Origin: Elysia crispata
Taxonomy: Eukaryota; Mollusca; Gastropoda; Plakobranchidae
Assembly: GCA_033675545.1 (NCBI GenBank)
Contig: JAWDGP010006462.1
Span: 901,501-965,500 of the forward strand
Direction: 5' to 3'
Length of the DNA stretch: 64,000 nt
Below, piece after piece: positions 12,386 to 26,012 of the stretch; position 1 is the stretch's first letter; every line of letters starts with the position of its first letter. Position numbers and translations under genes: made by a program. The notes under the pieces were generated by a model that saw only the letters and a program-made list of their open reading frames with translations, ran no database searches and was not told where the DNA came from.

Positions 12386-15358
12386 ATTTCTTCTGCTGCT
12401 GATACTACCATGTGCATTCGTTTTTCTGCCATTTCCAGTTCAATCTGTTCCAAACCACTACTGAGTACTACCCAAAAGTTAACCTCTACAATGCTGACGG
12501 CTGCTAGACCGATCATTACAACTACAACAGTGACTGCTACTGATAGGCTATCTCTACCGCTACATTTATGAAAATCATCTTTATTGCCGTTACCATCGTT
12601 ACTCCTACTCCTGCTGCAACAAGTGCTGTTGTCTGTGCAATTTCTATTTCAAGTTCCACTAAAAATTATACTGAAAGTCAACACCGATATGCTTCATAAT
12701 ACTCAACTGCTGGTCAGCTCGTGCGGAGAAGAGCGCGTATTTATATTTCATAATTATTTTGTGTAAATATTGTGAAACTGATATGACGTTTAGAAAAAAC
12801 AAAAAATTAAACGCAGACATCAAAAGGATACATTCGAGCACAAGCTATGACTTACCCGCTAAGACCTTGTGGAAGACGTTGACTTAAAATTTGAACACAC
12901 GTGTGGACCAGGTGAGCGGCGGTCTACACCTGGGGTTCTCAACTGCTGTTTGTCTCCACCTGATTCCCTCTACCTGTAGGATTTTGAACTGTCCATTGAG
13001 AAAAATTCAGTCGATGCTAGGCCTGATTGGCAGCTTACTGAAAACTAGAAAAGATACCCGGTACGCTGATGGTACAAGTTGATGTACCGAAACACCTCTT
13101 TCATTTCATTATTTTAATAGCTGCGAATAAAGGAACCCCATATATTCTTATTAATAGGCAGGACATGGTGTTAAACGGTATGATTTTCTTTTTAAAGATT
13201 AGGGCTGTAAAATTTATATGAGTCTAAGTCAGGAAATGCATTCTGTTACAGTTAGACAAATAAAAAAAAATACCTCGAGCAAGAGGCATTTTTGTGATGA
13301 AAACAAATAGATCTGGATAATTATGTTTCGTAGCCAATGAATCCTGATTAATGAAATATCAAGTGTAGGAAAGTTTACTGCTCTCCTAGGAGTTCTTTGT
13401 TCTCTGAGCTGGAATAATGTAGAGGTTAAAGTAAAATATAACTTTAAATTCTTTTTCTCTCAGGAGATTTGTGGTAAATTCAGTGATTTCTGTAACTTTT
13501 CGCGTTTTTTTTCAATACCACTACAGGTTTTTAGTCATATGTTTTCAGTTCAACCCATTGTCGGAATAACTAAGTGTGCAATGAAGTGAACAAGACTCGG
13601 AAACCGTGCTAAATTTACAGGTGTACAGACCTTTTTACGCGTTAATAAATTTTGGCACGAAATCAAATCCAAGTTCTGTCAACATTTGCCAATGCTGTAG
13701 AAATAGTTTCCCCTTCATTGAAAAAAAGAAAATATATAGACAACAACCGTAACGCATCAGGAACAAAGAAAATTAAAGCGAAATAATTTTTTTTTTATTT
13801 TAAGCAGCATTTTGTTGCTTGCGACACTCCTCCCTGTTGAGTCACCTTTCTTTACGGAAAGCTCGCTTCGCGGTTGAGTTCTTCTCGAGGTTCTTCTTGT
13901 TAAAAAGTGAGTTCTCTGTGTTTGCCATCGCTGCCAGGTAGAAAGTTTTTCTTTTGCGCTATTTTTTTTTGTATTTAATTCGAACAACACGGCTCTTGCC
14001 AGCTGTATACAAGTTTTTGCACCTGCCTGACTCGAACGTGTAGAGGGAACCTTGAGATTGAGAAGCTCACGTCATGCATTTTATCACCGGTATTAAAAAC
14101 CGGACAACTAAATTATCTTACATCATGTCGAAAAATAGAAAGGGTAAAAATCGGACGAATAAAGGAAGGAGCAAACGAAGAAAAAAATGAGGATGAGGAG
14201 AGGTAATCAAGTATTGAAGAAGTATGTGGGATATTTACTCATTGGAATAAAAGTTGTTTCTCTCAGCATAGCTAACGTTAAAAAGGTTAGGCGTTATTTA
14301 AAAAAAAGTCACTGCTTATTTACAGACAAGTACTGTAAGGTTTCCGTTAAATATTTTTTTTTAATGGAAGCTTTGAAAGAAAAAAAGATATAACACATAT
14401 AGAAAAATAATAAATGCTAGGCAGTAGCTCCTATTTTGAGCCGGATGTAGCAAGAACATTTTAGTGCCGCTGTTGATTAGCAGCATATCCCTAATGACTT
14501 CAATATATAACACACATTTTTTAAAAAATTTTATACAAGTACCAGTTACTGTATATTTGATGTTACAGTTCTTTGTGTTGAAAACAAATTAAATTGTGAG
14601 GCCTGCATTTTTTTCCTCTGTTTTTTTTCCCTCCAACTGATTTGCCTTTCTTCTCCTTCCTCCTCCTCCTTTTCCTCCACCAACACCACCCTTTACCCAC
14701 TTCCTTTTTTTGTATTTGGATAATCCAAAATAGCACCCCTGTCTGTGCTGCTGCTGTTTTTTATAGACTTGCTGGCTAATATTAAAGAGTAAAGTGCGGC
14801 CCTGTATTCGTATCATGATGAAAGGATCTTCAGCACTAAACCTATCGTTTATGGAGCTTGGAAAAACCACAAGGCTTACATCATCATAGAGCGGCATACG
14901 GCCACCAAGTTTGCGAGTCAGTCGATCAGATTGACGTCAAAGCTGTGCAATAAGCAAATCCTGCAACCGTTAGAGACTTCCAGGTGTCTACTTTGGCTTG
15001 TAACCGTAACAATGATTCTCTAGAGCCCCACTGGTTTTTAATGTCGGCTCCCCACAAAAATAAACATAACCTCTAGCTGTAACTTCAGGTGAGCTTATAG
15101 CTTCTCTCGACTTCAAACTCCGGGAGAAACACCTCCTCAGCGCCTGAGATGCCCTTTTCTGAGTCTCACGTTAAGGCACTGGAATGACAGAAAGATACAT
15201 CGCCTTAATGCCATGGGATTTGTGACCTCGCAGTTCAAATTAACTGCCTCGGTTCTGGTGAATCTTAACCAGACGTAGTCTTGAATTTTTACTGTATTCA
15301 GATCAAGTCAATGGTTCTATAATAGCTGGTTTTTTTAACCTATCTAGGTAGAGCTGCC

Positions 15359-15404
<46 letters not shown>

Positions 15405-16870
15405 TTGGTGCCGGAGATTTATGGTTGGTTTTACCCTTGACTTGGATCGCCAGGTTGAATAACAAAGGCTCTGTCAGTGATTTATCAATCCGATCGTTAG
15501 TTCTCGTTCATTAATTAGTTTTCTCCATGGTTTCTTCATCTCTTCAGCATTGAAGACACTGCTGTGATAATACGTATAAATTGAAAACAAGTTAATTAAA
15601 CGACAATTTTCCCAAGCACTTCTTGAATATTGATTTTACACTTCAGGTCTGGTTTTGATTTTCTATTTGATTCTACTCTCAACCCTTTCTACCTTGCTAT
15701 ATCTTCAAGTTTTCTCCAGTTTACATTAGTTTCATAAATATGGCTCTCTTGATATGAAACACAATTCAAAATATTAAGAAACAGTGAAAAATATGCTTGC
15801 TCATGACTAAGAAACACACATTTGAATCGTTTGAACAGAAACTGATTCACTCCAAAAATGAATCACTATCGCGTTGACTTTATAGTCTTTATATTTTTAG
15901 CCTCTTGAAATGTTACAGATTTATTAGCGTTATCGCATTTACTTTGAAACACTTGTACAAGCAAATTACATGTAATATGATAGGCTAATTGTAACCTTTC
16001 AAAGGCATGTCTTAAATGATTAACTTTGACCTTTTTTTCACCAAAGGCCAGCCTCAATTGTGTTTGTGTCGGGTCACGAATGCCAAACTCTCCCAACTTT
16101 TTAAAAACTCTTTTTCGATCGCTGAGAATTAGACTTACTCCCCTGCTTACTCTCGAACTTTTGCTCCTGCATAATGACTAGTAAAAGCTGTGCGAGGGCA
16201 TTTGTTAATTTCTCGCCAAACAGATGGCTTCTACGATTACATAATCGACGCATATTCAATTTTTATTTCCAGTTTATCGATCAAATCCCCTTCCGATTTT
16301 AGTCTCACATGCTAACTGCACGCCAAGCATCTTGTCATAGCAGTCATATATAGTGATGTGATAAACTTCGGCGAGCATCTTCGTTTAGATTCACTCACTC
16401 ACTAGACATACAAAGAGCCTCTTCTCGTGACACTTCTATCATGTTGTTAAAGGTGAAAGTTCAAGGAAAAGGTTTTGAGAATGTGGCTAAATAGAAATGC
16501 TTTGTAAGCGTTTAGAGCAGTTTTTTCACTTATCAAACAATAAACAAAAAAAAAATACACTTGTACAGGATGTTTAGATGCGCTTGTACAAATTTTGTTT
16601 ACCTAAAATGTTCAAAACTGCCTTCAAGCTGGTCAAAACCTCACTACCAAAAATAAAAATTGAAATTTTTTCTTATCTTTGTGATCAACTATCAGATTGC
16701 AAGGTCTATGGAAGAAGTTGGCAATGCAGATTTACTCTATGCTGCTTCATTGGTTTTCCAGATTCCTTATATAAATAGCACCATTGAATGATTCAGAGTT
16801 TTTGCATTAGCCATGTGGATTTGGACTTCAAAACGTCAAAAAAAATGATCACTGTGCATTTTGCTTTCAG
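12386..16870. other. Non-coding region before the first visible HERC2 exon
   Basis: AT-rich intron-like sequence. It includes a (TA)n microsatellite at 15362-15401 and a purine/pyrimidine-skewed stretch at about 14615-14690. I found no exon matching the conserved HERC2 N-terminus, so the start codon exon is either upstream of this window or too diverged to see. Confidence 0.6.
15362..15401. repeat. (TA)n microsatellite
   Basis: Forty bp of uninterrupted TA dinucleotides. Confidence 0.98.
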
Positions 16871-17071
16871 GTGAAACTGGCAAATTTTATTGTGGCATGA
16901 AGGTGCTGACATGCACCTGCTGTGATGGTCACTGTGGACCTAACAACGGTTGTAACTGCCCATCATGCCAGCAACTGGACAGGGAGGAAGAGGCTCACAT
17001 CCTGGAGCAGCAGATACCCCCATCACCCTCACAACCCCTCATAGACAGCTGGACCTGGGGGGCACAGCCTG
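16871..17071 (+). CDS. HERC2: HERC2 exon 1 (first visible): Cys-rich motif
   Basis: Acceptor gctttcag|, donor |gtaggt. It starts with two bases of a split Gly codon. It encodes a compact eight-cysteine motif ([19 protein letters not shown] preceded by FYCG), then [10 protein letters not shown], which matches SILDSWVWGKQPD of vertebrate HERC2. The Cys motif probably binds zinc (inference). Confidence 0.93.
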
Positions 17072-20000
17072 GTAGGTTCAATTTGTAGCTTTTGTCATTT
17101 GTTACACAAGCACTCAACGGATTTCTTGAAACATGCTTTTTCTGTAAAACACAAAAACATGGAATTATTTCTTTAAACTTTATTTGAAATTAACAAAGGA
17201 AACTTATCTCTGTGACATTATTATTTGAGCAGAGATGATTTTGAAACAGAGCCAACATTTTGGAGGTAAACGGCAAAAATAAACTTTCTAAATTTATACT
17301 TTCACTAAACTTTGAAGTTGATTTGAAAGATTTTAATCGAAGATTGCATTATTGAAGTGTGCTGAACTTTTATCACACATGATATGCTTATGAAACCTTT
17401 TTTTTTAACCAGACACAACCAAGCTGCAAGAATGTCTTCAGTCTGTGCTGCACGAGCATCAACAGCTTTCTTTGGAGGCTTTCAGCTCTTCACTCTCGAT
17501 GACACGGTTGCAGCAGCGCATGGCTGTGTTAGAACGTTACTTCCTGGCTTTGTGCAGGCAAAGCTCTGCAGAGAGAAGAGCACCATCGAGAAAAAGACAA
17601 GCCAATCAGAGCAACCTCAATAAACAGAAAAGGTTACACCAATATAACAATAGAGATATGGTTTAAAATCTTGGGGTTGGAATTGGGGAGGGAGAGGGTA
17701 GATTATCAACCTATGTTACCAGTAAAATGATGTGACTTATTTTAATCATGATGATCTTTCTAAAGACTGAACGCCTTTCATAACCTAAATTATCACTATT
17801 GGTGACAAAAATACACCTATGTGGAATAGTGTACCTTAAGTTATGTAGCAAAATTATTTAGCAATTCCATTCTCATTTAATGCATATTTATTATAACATT
17901 TCATGTCTTTTAAAACCACTTGTATCTCTCCTTCTTTAGTTCTGTAGTGAAACCTGTTGAAAAGGCCACAGCAGGACTAGCCAGAGTAGGCTCCAGAGCT
18001 GCCCTCAGTTTCGCTTTTGCCTTTTTAAGAAGGGCATGGAGATCAGGCGAAGACTCCGACCTCTGTGGGGAGTTACTTCAGGTTTGTGGAAGTCGTTAGT
18101 CTTGTATAGTATACTCTATTGTTCACAAGATTAGCAAAACTCCAAAGACTGGTTAAATTATAAATAAGTATTGAAGACAAGCTAAAGCAATATGAAAATA
18201 ATTTTTACAATGTTTTGTTAAAATTGTGTATATTTGCCATGATCAAAATGTTTCCTGTTTCATTGGGAAAGGATATGGTTTAATTGTTCCATCTTATAAT
18301 TAAAATGATACTTCAGACATTTTTCTAAGGATAAAATTTGAAATGGTTACACTGAAATGACTTAACAAAAAAGAACTTACTTTCTTGTTCAAAGTTGGTT
18401 AAGATATTTTCAAAAGTCTAACTACTTTTCACAGTCTTGTTGATTTCATTTTATTTAAGATATTTTAGAAGATAATGTTTTCTTTAGTAAGATTAGAAGC
18501 TTCATGAAATAATTGCATAATGTATATTTGTAACATTCATTGATTGAGTAGGAATCATTAGAGGCATTGAGGTCTTTACCTGAGGCGTCCTTGTTTGAAG
18601 ATGGAGCCGTCAGCCCAGTCTGGCTGGAAGTGGTGGAGAGAGCTACCAAGTTTCTACATTTCGTTGTTGCTGGGTGAGATTTTGTCTTTTGTTTTGACAT
18701 AGACATACATATGGAAGATTCATATTGTTATTATTACTGCTAAAATTTTATATGTGTCAACGAGAACAGTTTGCTAATTTTGTAATACACAAATCTATTT
18801 ATAAATCCTTTTAAGCATTCATTATCATTTAGGTTTAATTGATTGGGCAGATATAAACTTCCCAAATGGCAATGCACCTTTAGGTACTTTTAAGGGAATT
18901 CTATAACCTTTTAATTAGTGTTTTAAAAAAAGGACTGAAAATGGATACGGAAAGTACCTGGTACAGAATAGGCTGATTTCCCATATTTAAAAAATAGTTT
19001 TTTTATTATTTAGTAAGGGCTATTAAATGTACTCAGAACTTATGAGTTTTGTGAAATTGCAATAAGCTATTATATAGGCCTACTTAAGAAATCACTGTTA
19101 CTATCGTGAATCAAGTATAATAACTTGTTTCCCAGCCAAAGAGTCAATTATTGCTTGTCGTCAATTGCAAAGGTCTTTGAGAAAAATATTTTTTGGTCAG
19201 ACCATTATTTTGTAAAAAAGTTAACATTTTTCTCAGTTGAACGTTGCCTATATTCATGTCTGTTACCTCAGGGACCTAAGCAATGCAGGAGGAGGTAGCA
19301 CTACAAGTGGTAGTGGTGACAGGCATAGTGGTGGCACATCCAAGATTCCAGTCCAAGACCAACAGGTTTGGACAATTAAGTCTGTATATGGTAGAATTTC
19401 AATCATATTTTTTATAAATCCCTAATCAAAAGCTAAAAATTATGAGACACTTTCATCAAACAGGAGTTGTATTTCAGTTTTTCCTTTCCACTAATTCAAA
19501 GATTCTTGTGATAAGGATACAGGAAGATATGCTCCATTCTCAAATAAAATAGTCTGCTTTGTAATGTACCCTGAAGGTACAGAGTATGTATTTTTTAATT
19601 TCTCATTACAGATTTTTCTTTTAATTGGAGAGACATTTCAGTTGCTTTTTTTCTGTTTTTTTTTTCAGTACATTAAAACTCTAATCCTGTTTATAATTCA
19701 GGTTGCCCTCTGCATTCTCCTTGAGCTGGCTGTCCAGAAAGGTGTATTGTCAGCAGTGCTTCAAGCTGTTCTGCTGCTGCTAAACCTGTGGGACAACAGC
19801 CACCATGACTACGACAATCGCCTCAGTAGCAGCCTTCTTGCAGCCCCACTCATTCCACTATTGAAAAGATTTGAGAGTATACATAATCCCAAGTCAAAAA
19901 TTCCACGAGATCTGCGGACAGAGGAGGTAATTTATTATTATTATGAACGGCTTCACTGAATGAGAGTGTTGTTTTTTATTTGATGTAAGAATGTACTTAA

Positions 20001-23000
20001 GTAAGGAGGCTAGTGAGAAATGGAATGCATTTCAAAACAAATGCTCTCTTTTTTTTTAAATCAAATAATTTTCTTTCATTAATGTATGAAATTAAGTGTT
20101 ACAAGTGATTCTTAATCATTTTAATACTTCTATATTCAGACAAATAAAATTTCTGACAATTTTGATGCTGAGAAAAATTTCCCAGGGCTTGGAATGTTTT
20201 TTTTTTGACTTTGCAGATTTCAGTGAGCCCCACAGAATCTTTTCTCAGACATCTGACCTACCCAGAGAATGAGGAATGTGCTGTCGACCTCAGGCAAAGC
20301 GCTGTGGTCATCATGTCTCAGTTGGACCGCTTAGCTTCCTCTTATCTGCCTATCAGTGCTTCTCATAAGGTGGTCTTACGTTTACGTTTCATGCTTCCCT
20401 TTCTTTAGTTTTATACGTATCAAGTCATATCTGGCTGGCTATCTTTCTCTCTCTCTCGCTCTCTTCTCCTTCTTCTTCTTCTTCTTTTTCTTCTTCTTCT
20501 TCCGTTCTCTCTTGGTTTCAACATTTCTATTTTCTGCAAAAGAATATCTTGAATAATCCCAAATTATTACCTTGATATAAATGGATTTTCTCAGGGATCA
20601 TGAAGTTCATTTCATCAACTAATAAAATCCTACAACATCAGTTGCTATATGCCCGTCTTTTACTCATTATGCTGTTAACATTTTTAAAGATGATTGACTT
20701 TTGCAAGAACATCTAGCATCTTTTAGCAAATTATGTTTAGGAGGACCAATTGTCTTGCTTGTCTCTGTTCTGAATCTATTGCAATCTATGTAATAGAACC
20801 TCATGTCGGTCGGACTTGCTTAAAAGTTGACAGACAAATGGATGAAGCATAAATCACAGAAAATTATTGAATGGATGGAAAAGTTTATATATTTTTCGGT
20901 AAAACATCATGAGACATACATTTCTTCTTAGGAGGTTCCATATGCATACATCCTTTTAATTTATAGAAGAAAAGTGTTCTGTAAAAGTTTATCTTATCAT
21001 AGTTAAACCCAGAAAGCTGTCTGTTCTTATAGCGTCAAATGGGAGAAAAAAGACAACCCTCTCAAAGAAAAACAGAAAAAAAATTCAAACGTCTTAATTT
21101 TCAGACCCCAATGCAATCAGTGAGTCAAGAGTTGGTAGGCCTAGGATGGCTTTCCTGGACTGGGACATCAGGCAGCACCACAGTGAGTGGAGCTACACCA
21201 ACAGCTGCAAATGGATTGGCCACATTCATGGAGCTTGGCGGAGTTCAACAAATTGTGGCAGCAGAACGCTGCTTGCTGGCTCTTACTCGCAGTGGTCGAG
21301 TCTATACGCTTCTTTACAACTCGGACTCCCAGGTGGGTATTGTCTCTTAATTTTTTTAATAGCTTTTTGAACATTAAATTTCCGCATGGATTTTCATAAT
21401 GATTACTTTGATTTGTAAGAAATGTCTGATGAATTCATTTGAAGCATTTTCTCATGCTTTATGAATTTTCATGTTTCGTTACAAAAAAATATAGAAACCA
21501 TATTTTTCTTACCTACATCTAAAAAATTTTGCAGACATAGGGAATTTATCTCGGAATCTATAAGAGTAATCAATGTTATCAATATCTTTAAATAATATTA
21601 CAACTTTACACAATGTAATGCCTGAAGGTTCATTTAGAGACAAAAATAATTCTCTAATTAAAAGAAAAGAGTCAGATAGAAGAAGCCAGTTTTCAAGAAT
21701 TCTTTATCAAACATTGACAGGCAGTTAGTAAGTACAATGAAATCACTATTTCCTGATGTTTCACTTTCCTCCTTTAAAAGAGAAAACTGCAGTGGCTAGG
21801 ATTCATTCTGAGTTTAAATATTTCCATCTCATTGTGTCACATGATCTGATGATTGTTTTGTGTAACATCGTTATCTGATCTGAATTTTAATTTTATATTC
21901 CTTCTCCAGACCCCTCAATTGATTGGTGGATTTGGTGAGAAAGAAGTGGTTAGACTGTCTGCTCATTCTGATGGCAAGCACTACCTGGCATTAACCAGTG
22001 AGGGTGATGTTTACTCATGGGGAAATGGAGATGGTGGCCGCTTGGGACATGGTGATAACATGTAAGTCACTGCTGTGTAACATAATCAAAAAGTTAGTAT
22101 GTGATTTCAAAGATGCCTGGTTAACATGCTACTGCTTTTTGTTGTTTCCTGTATGAGAACGAGGGAGCTGTGAGGATCATCTGTGATTTTAGAGCTTGCA
22201 TTAAATTTATAATCCTCATTCATGAACTTTTCTGCACAGGAGCATACCAGAAAAATAATTATTCAATTTTGTTCCTCATTTCAATTTCTGGCAATTCATG
22301 CTTAATACTTTATTTCCACAGATCAAGAGAGGAGCCCACTTTAATAACAGCTCTGGCTGGCAAGCATATAACTAGTGTCTGTGCAGGCAGCACCTATAGT
22401 GCAGCCATATCAGCTAATGGAGACTTGTTTACATGGGGCAGAGGGAATTATGGCCGCTTAGGACATGGATCCAGTGAGGATCAGTGTTATCCAACCATTG
22501 TGGCTGCACTTAAAGGACACAAGGTGGTGGATGTGGCTTGTGGGAGTGGTGATGCTCAGACACTGGCTGTTACTGACACAGGTAACAATTTGTTCATGAA
22601 AGTATTTTGAGGAAAGAGTAGAGAGTAGAAAGATACAAAAGTACAAAAATCCCAGAAACACATATTTTACTTTAACATATATCATAGATCTGCTTTTAAA
22701 TTAGTGCAAAAAGAGATTTTTGTAAAGCCATTGGCTTTTGTACTGTTTTATGGTAGTAAAACATGTTAATTGACATTTTAGAAAGCCACTGGCTTTAGTA
22801 ATTTTTGTTTTAAGATAGTACATTAGTAGTGACTATAGCAAATTTAACTTGATATTTGTAAAGTTGTTTGAAGAAACTTCTTCCAGTGGTTTTGATATTT
22901 TTTTCTTAAAGGAATTTGAGGTATAAGCAGAAAAAAGTTGTCAAAATTTATGTAATTTTAATTACGACTTTTTTTAGATACTCTGATACTGTTAAACTGT

Positions 23001-25930
23001 TAAGCATTTATAAAAAAAAATATGTGGCATGATCACTTATTACAATCTCTTAAAATTCTTGTTTCCATGTAGGAAAAAGGAAAATCAAAAGCTTTGTAAG
23101 CAATAGGAAGCAATTATAAAGTACAAGCAAAACTTTGACTATAAAAAGGGTAACCTTTTAAAAAAAACTAGAAAAGATAGATTTTTAATCCTACCCAAAA
23201 CAGTTCTCAACGATGTTTTTTATGTTACCTAAGAATTATAAAAATAGTGTGCATACGTTTCCTCAAGTCCTTTAAAATGGGGGAAAAAAAGTGTAAATTT
23301 GTCAATATAAAGCCATATTTTAGAGGGTAAAGGATTTTATCGATAATACTAACTGTAGCCATATCTATTTTATTACAATTATTTGCTGTAGATGTAATTG
23401 TTTTTCAAGGCCAATACACCACACTAGAATATTTTTTGAAATTCATTTAGGAGCTGTTTACTCATGGGGTGATGGAGACTATGGCAAGCTGGGTCGAGGA
23501 GGCAGTGATGGATGCAAGTCTCCCAAAGTCATTGAGAAACTGATGGGTCAGGATGTCGTCAAGGTCTACTGTGGGGCACAATTTAGTCTGGCATTGACTA
23601 AGTCTGGTTCTGTCTTCTCTTGGTGAGTATCAAAGAGCTTTTTAATTAGATAAAAGACATATCTATAGTCTAAAAAATTTACTCTCTTTAAGAAGTGGGG
23701 TGATTGATTTTTTAAAATTTGAAATATATATATATTTGAAAACAGTTGTTGTCTTAACTAAGTTTTCTTTTATACCTTTAAGCTTAATGATAAGAAGAAC
23801 TTGTACTCCATTTACTGTAGATTTAATGCTAGAAATAGAATATACTTTGACTGGCCTTTTGTTCAATAAAATCATATAAAATTATTTATCCAATTTGTTT
23901 GAGTATATGGCATGAATAAAAATAATGTCGAATATATATGTGTATGTTTCAGGGGAAAAGGAGATAACTTTCGACTGGGTCAGGGTGGGGAAGAGCATGT
24001 CAGGCATCCTAAGCTTATTGAGGGACTGGCAGGCCGGAAAGTGCGATCCCTGGCTGTTGGCTCCATGCACTGTGTGGCTGTCACTGAAGAGGGAGAAGTA
24101 TTAGCTTGGGGCAAAAATGATCAAGGACAGTTAGGAGAAGAGAGCAAGTCTAGTTATACAGAGCCTGCCATGTTGTCTGGTTTAGAGGGCAGGCATATCA
24201 TTGGGGCCACATGTGGACCAGCTCAGGTGAATTTTTAGAAAACTTAACATGACATTTAAAATTTAAGTGCATTTTCTGCCAAATGATGTTTAGACAAAAG
24301 ACAAAAAAATATATATACATACTTTTTGGAAACTTTTAAAACAGCTATTACATTAATATTTTGAAAACAGCATTATAAAAAAAATGGATAAAAAGCTAAA
24401 GGTACAAAAACGATAATATTTTAGGAAAGATAAAAATGATTTAACTAAGTTAATGGACAAATATGTGGTTTATGGTATAGAAATGACAGTCTGAACCTAA
24501 GTGACTAAATTTAGGTCAAGATTAAAGCTAGTACTAGACTGTTTCAGACAAGTATAGCATTGGAAAATTTTATGTTGAGGTGTCTGTTGAATCTTAGCTA
24601 CCTTACTTCTTTAGTGCTCCATGCTGCCACATGTTAATCCAGATTTTGATTTTAAGCTTCTGTTCACAAAGAGAAAATATTTTCTATACTTATAAATACA
24701 TTGCTCATTTATTAGCTATTAAAATTTTTTTGACACCAGTTACCTAGACAAGAAAATCTGTTTGAAGCAAATTTCATCCTTTTTCAGTCTTTCAAGATTA
24801 AAGCTTCAGCTATAGTATTAACCTTGCGTTATCATCTATAAAATCTGTCCAATCAAGAATGATGCAAACTTTATTATATTTGGTTACCAACATATTTCAA
24901 TTTATACTTTCAGAGCTTTTTCTGGTCTAGCAGTGATCACTGGAGCGTGGCATCTAGGGTTCCCTTTATTGTTGATCTGAGCAGAGTGACATTTGAACAG
25001 CTGGGAGAACTCCTCAGAGAGGTCACTGAGGACATGGATGGGCGAAGTGACTGGCCTCCACCCCAAGACAAGGAATGTATGGCTGTGGCAGGCCTAAATT
25101 TACTTAATTTGCAGGTTAGTTGTAAACATGTCAGCATAGTATTTCTCCCTTGTGTTAATGCTAATGCATGTATTCACTTAGATCTTTCACCTTTGTTTGC
25201 TGTTAATTGTTTAAGTGCTGAGGCTAAAATCTAATATAAGGCTTTTGTTTTTAATGTAAATTATATCTGCATCTTTAATAAGACTCAATTAAAAGTAATC
25301 AAATTTTTACAGGAAAGGATGTTAAATGGTGCAAAGGTGTTGCTAAAATAGTTTTGAAACCAGGAGATTTATCTCTCAATGACATTTTTTATCTTCCTTG
25401 CTTTTTATAGCTGCATGCTGCCATCTGCCAGTCTGAAGATTTGGATGCTTTGGGTCTCCAGCAAGGTGGACAGTTGGTTGAAAGCCTAAAACAAAGAGTA
25501 GTTACTCTAGCCAGCAATAATGGTGTTATTAACAGTGTTCAAAAAGCAGCTCAGGCCACCCTTCAAAGTGGCTGGTCCATCCTGTTACCTACACCTGAGG
25601 AAAGGGCCAGGGCTCTCTCGTCCTTGCTCTCTTCAAATGGTTAGTCGTTGGCAATTTTGATAATACAATTTTCAAATGATAAGGATTATTTCAAACGATT
25701 TTAATTTTACTTTAGATTTGTAACCTTGATTGATATTTTTTTTATCTATAATTTGAATGATCCTTGCAGGTGAAATGAAAGAATCTATGAGTGAAATGAA
25801 AACAAACCTGAATTTGATTTTTATAAGATTAATAAATAAAATCATTTACATAAATTTTTGTTTGAACAAAGCTGTTTCAATTTGAGAGTGGATAAGATTT
25901 GCTTGTTTTTTTATAAGGATATATCTTTGA

Positions 25931-26012
<82 letters not shown>

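Noticed and set aside
12870-13090. hAT-type MITE suggested by a ggggttctcaac motif at about 12931
   Set aside because: Only one terminal-repeat-like motif is visible, with no inverted partner or 8-bp duplication.
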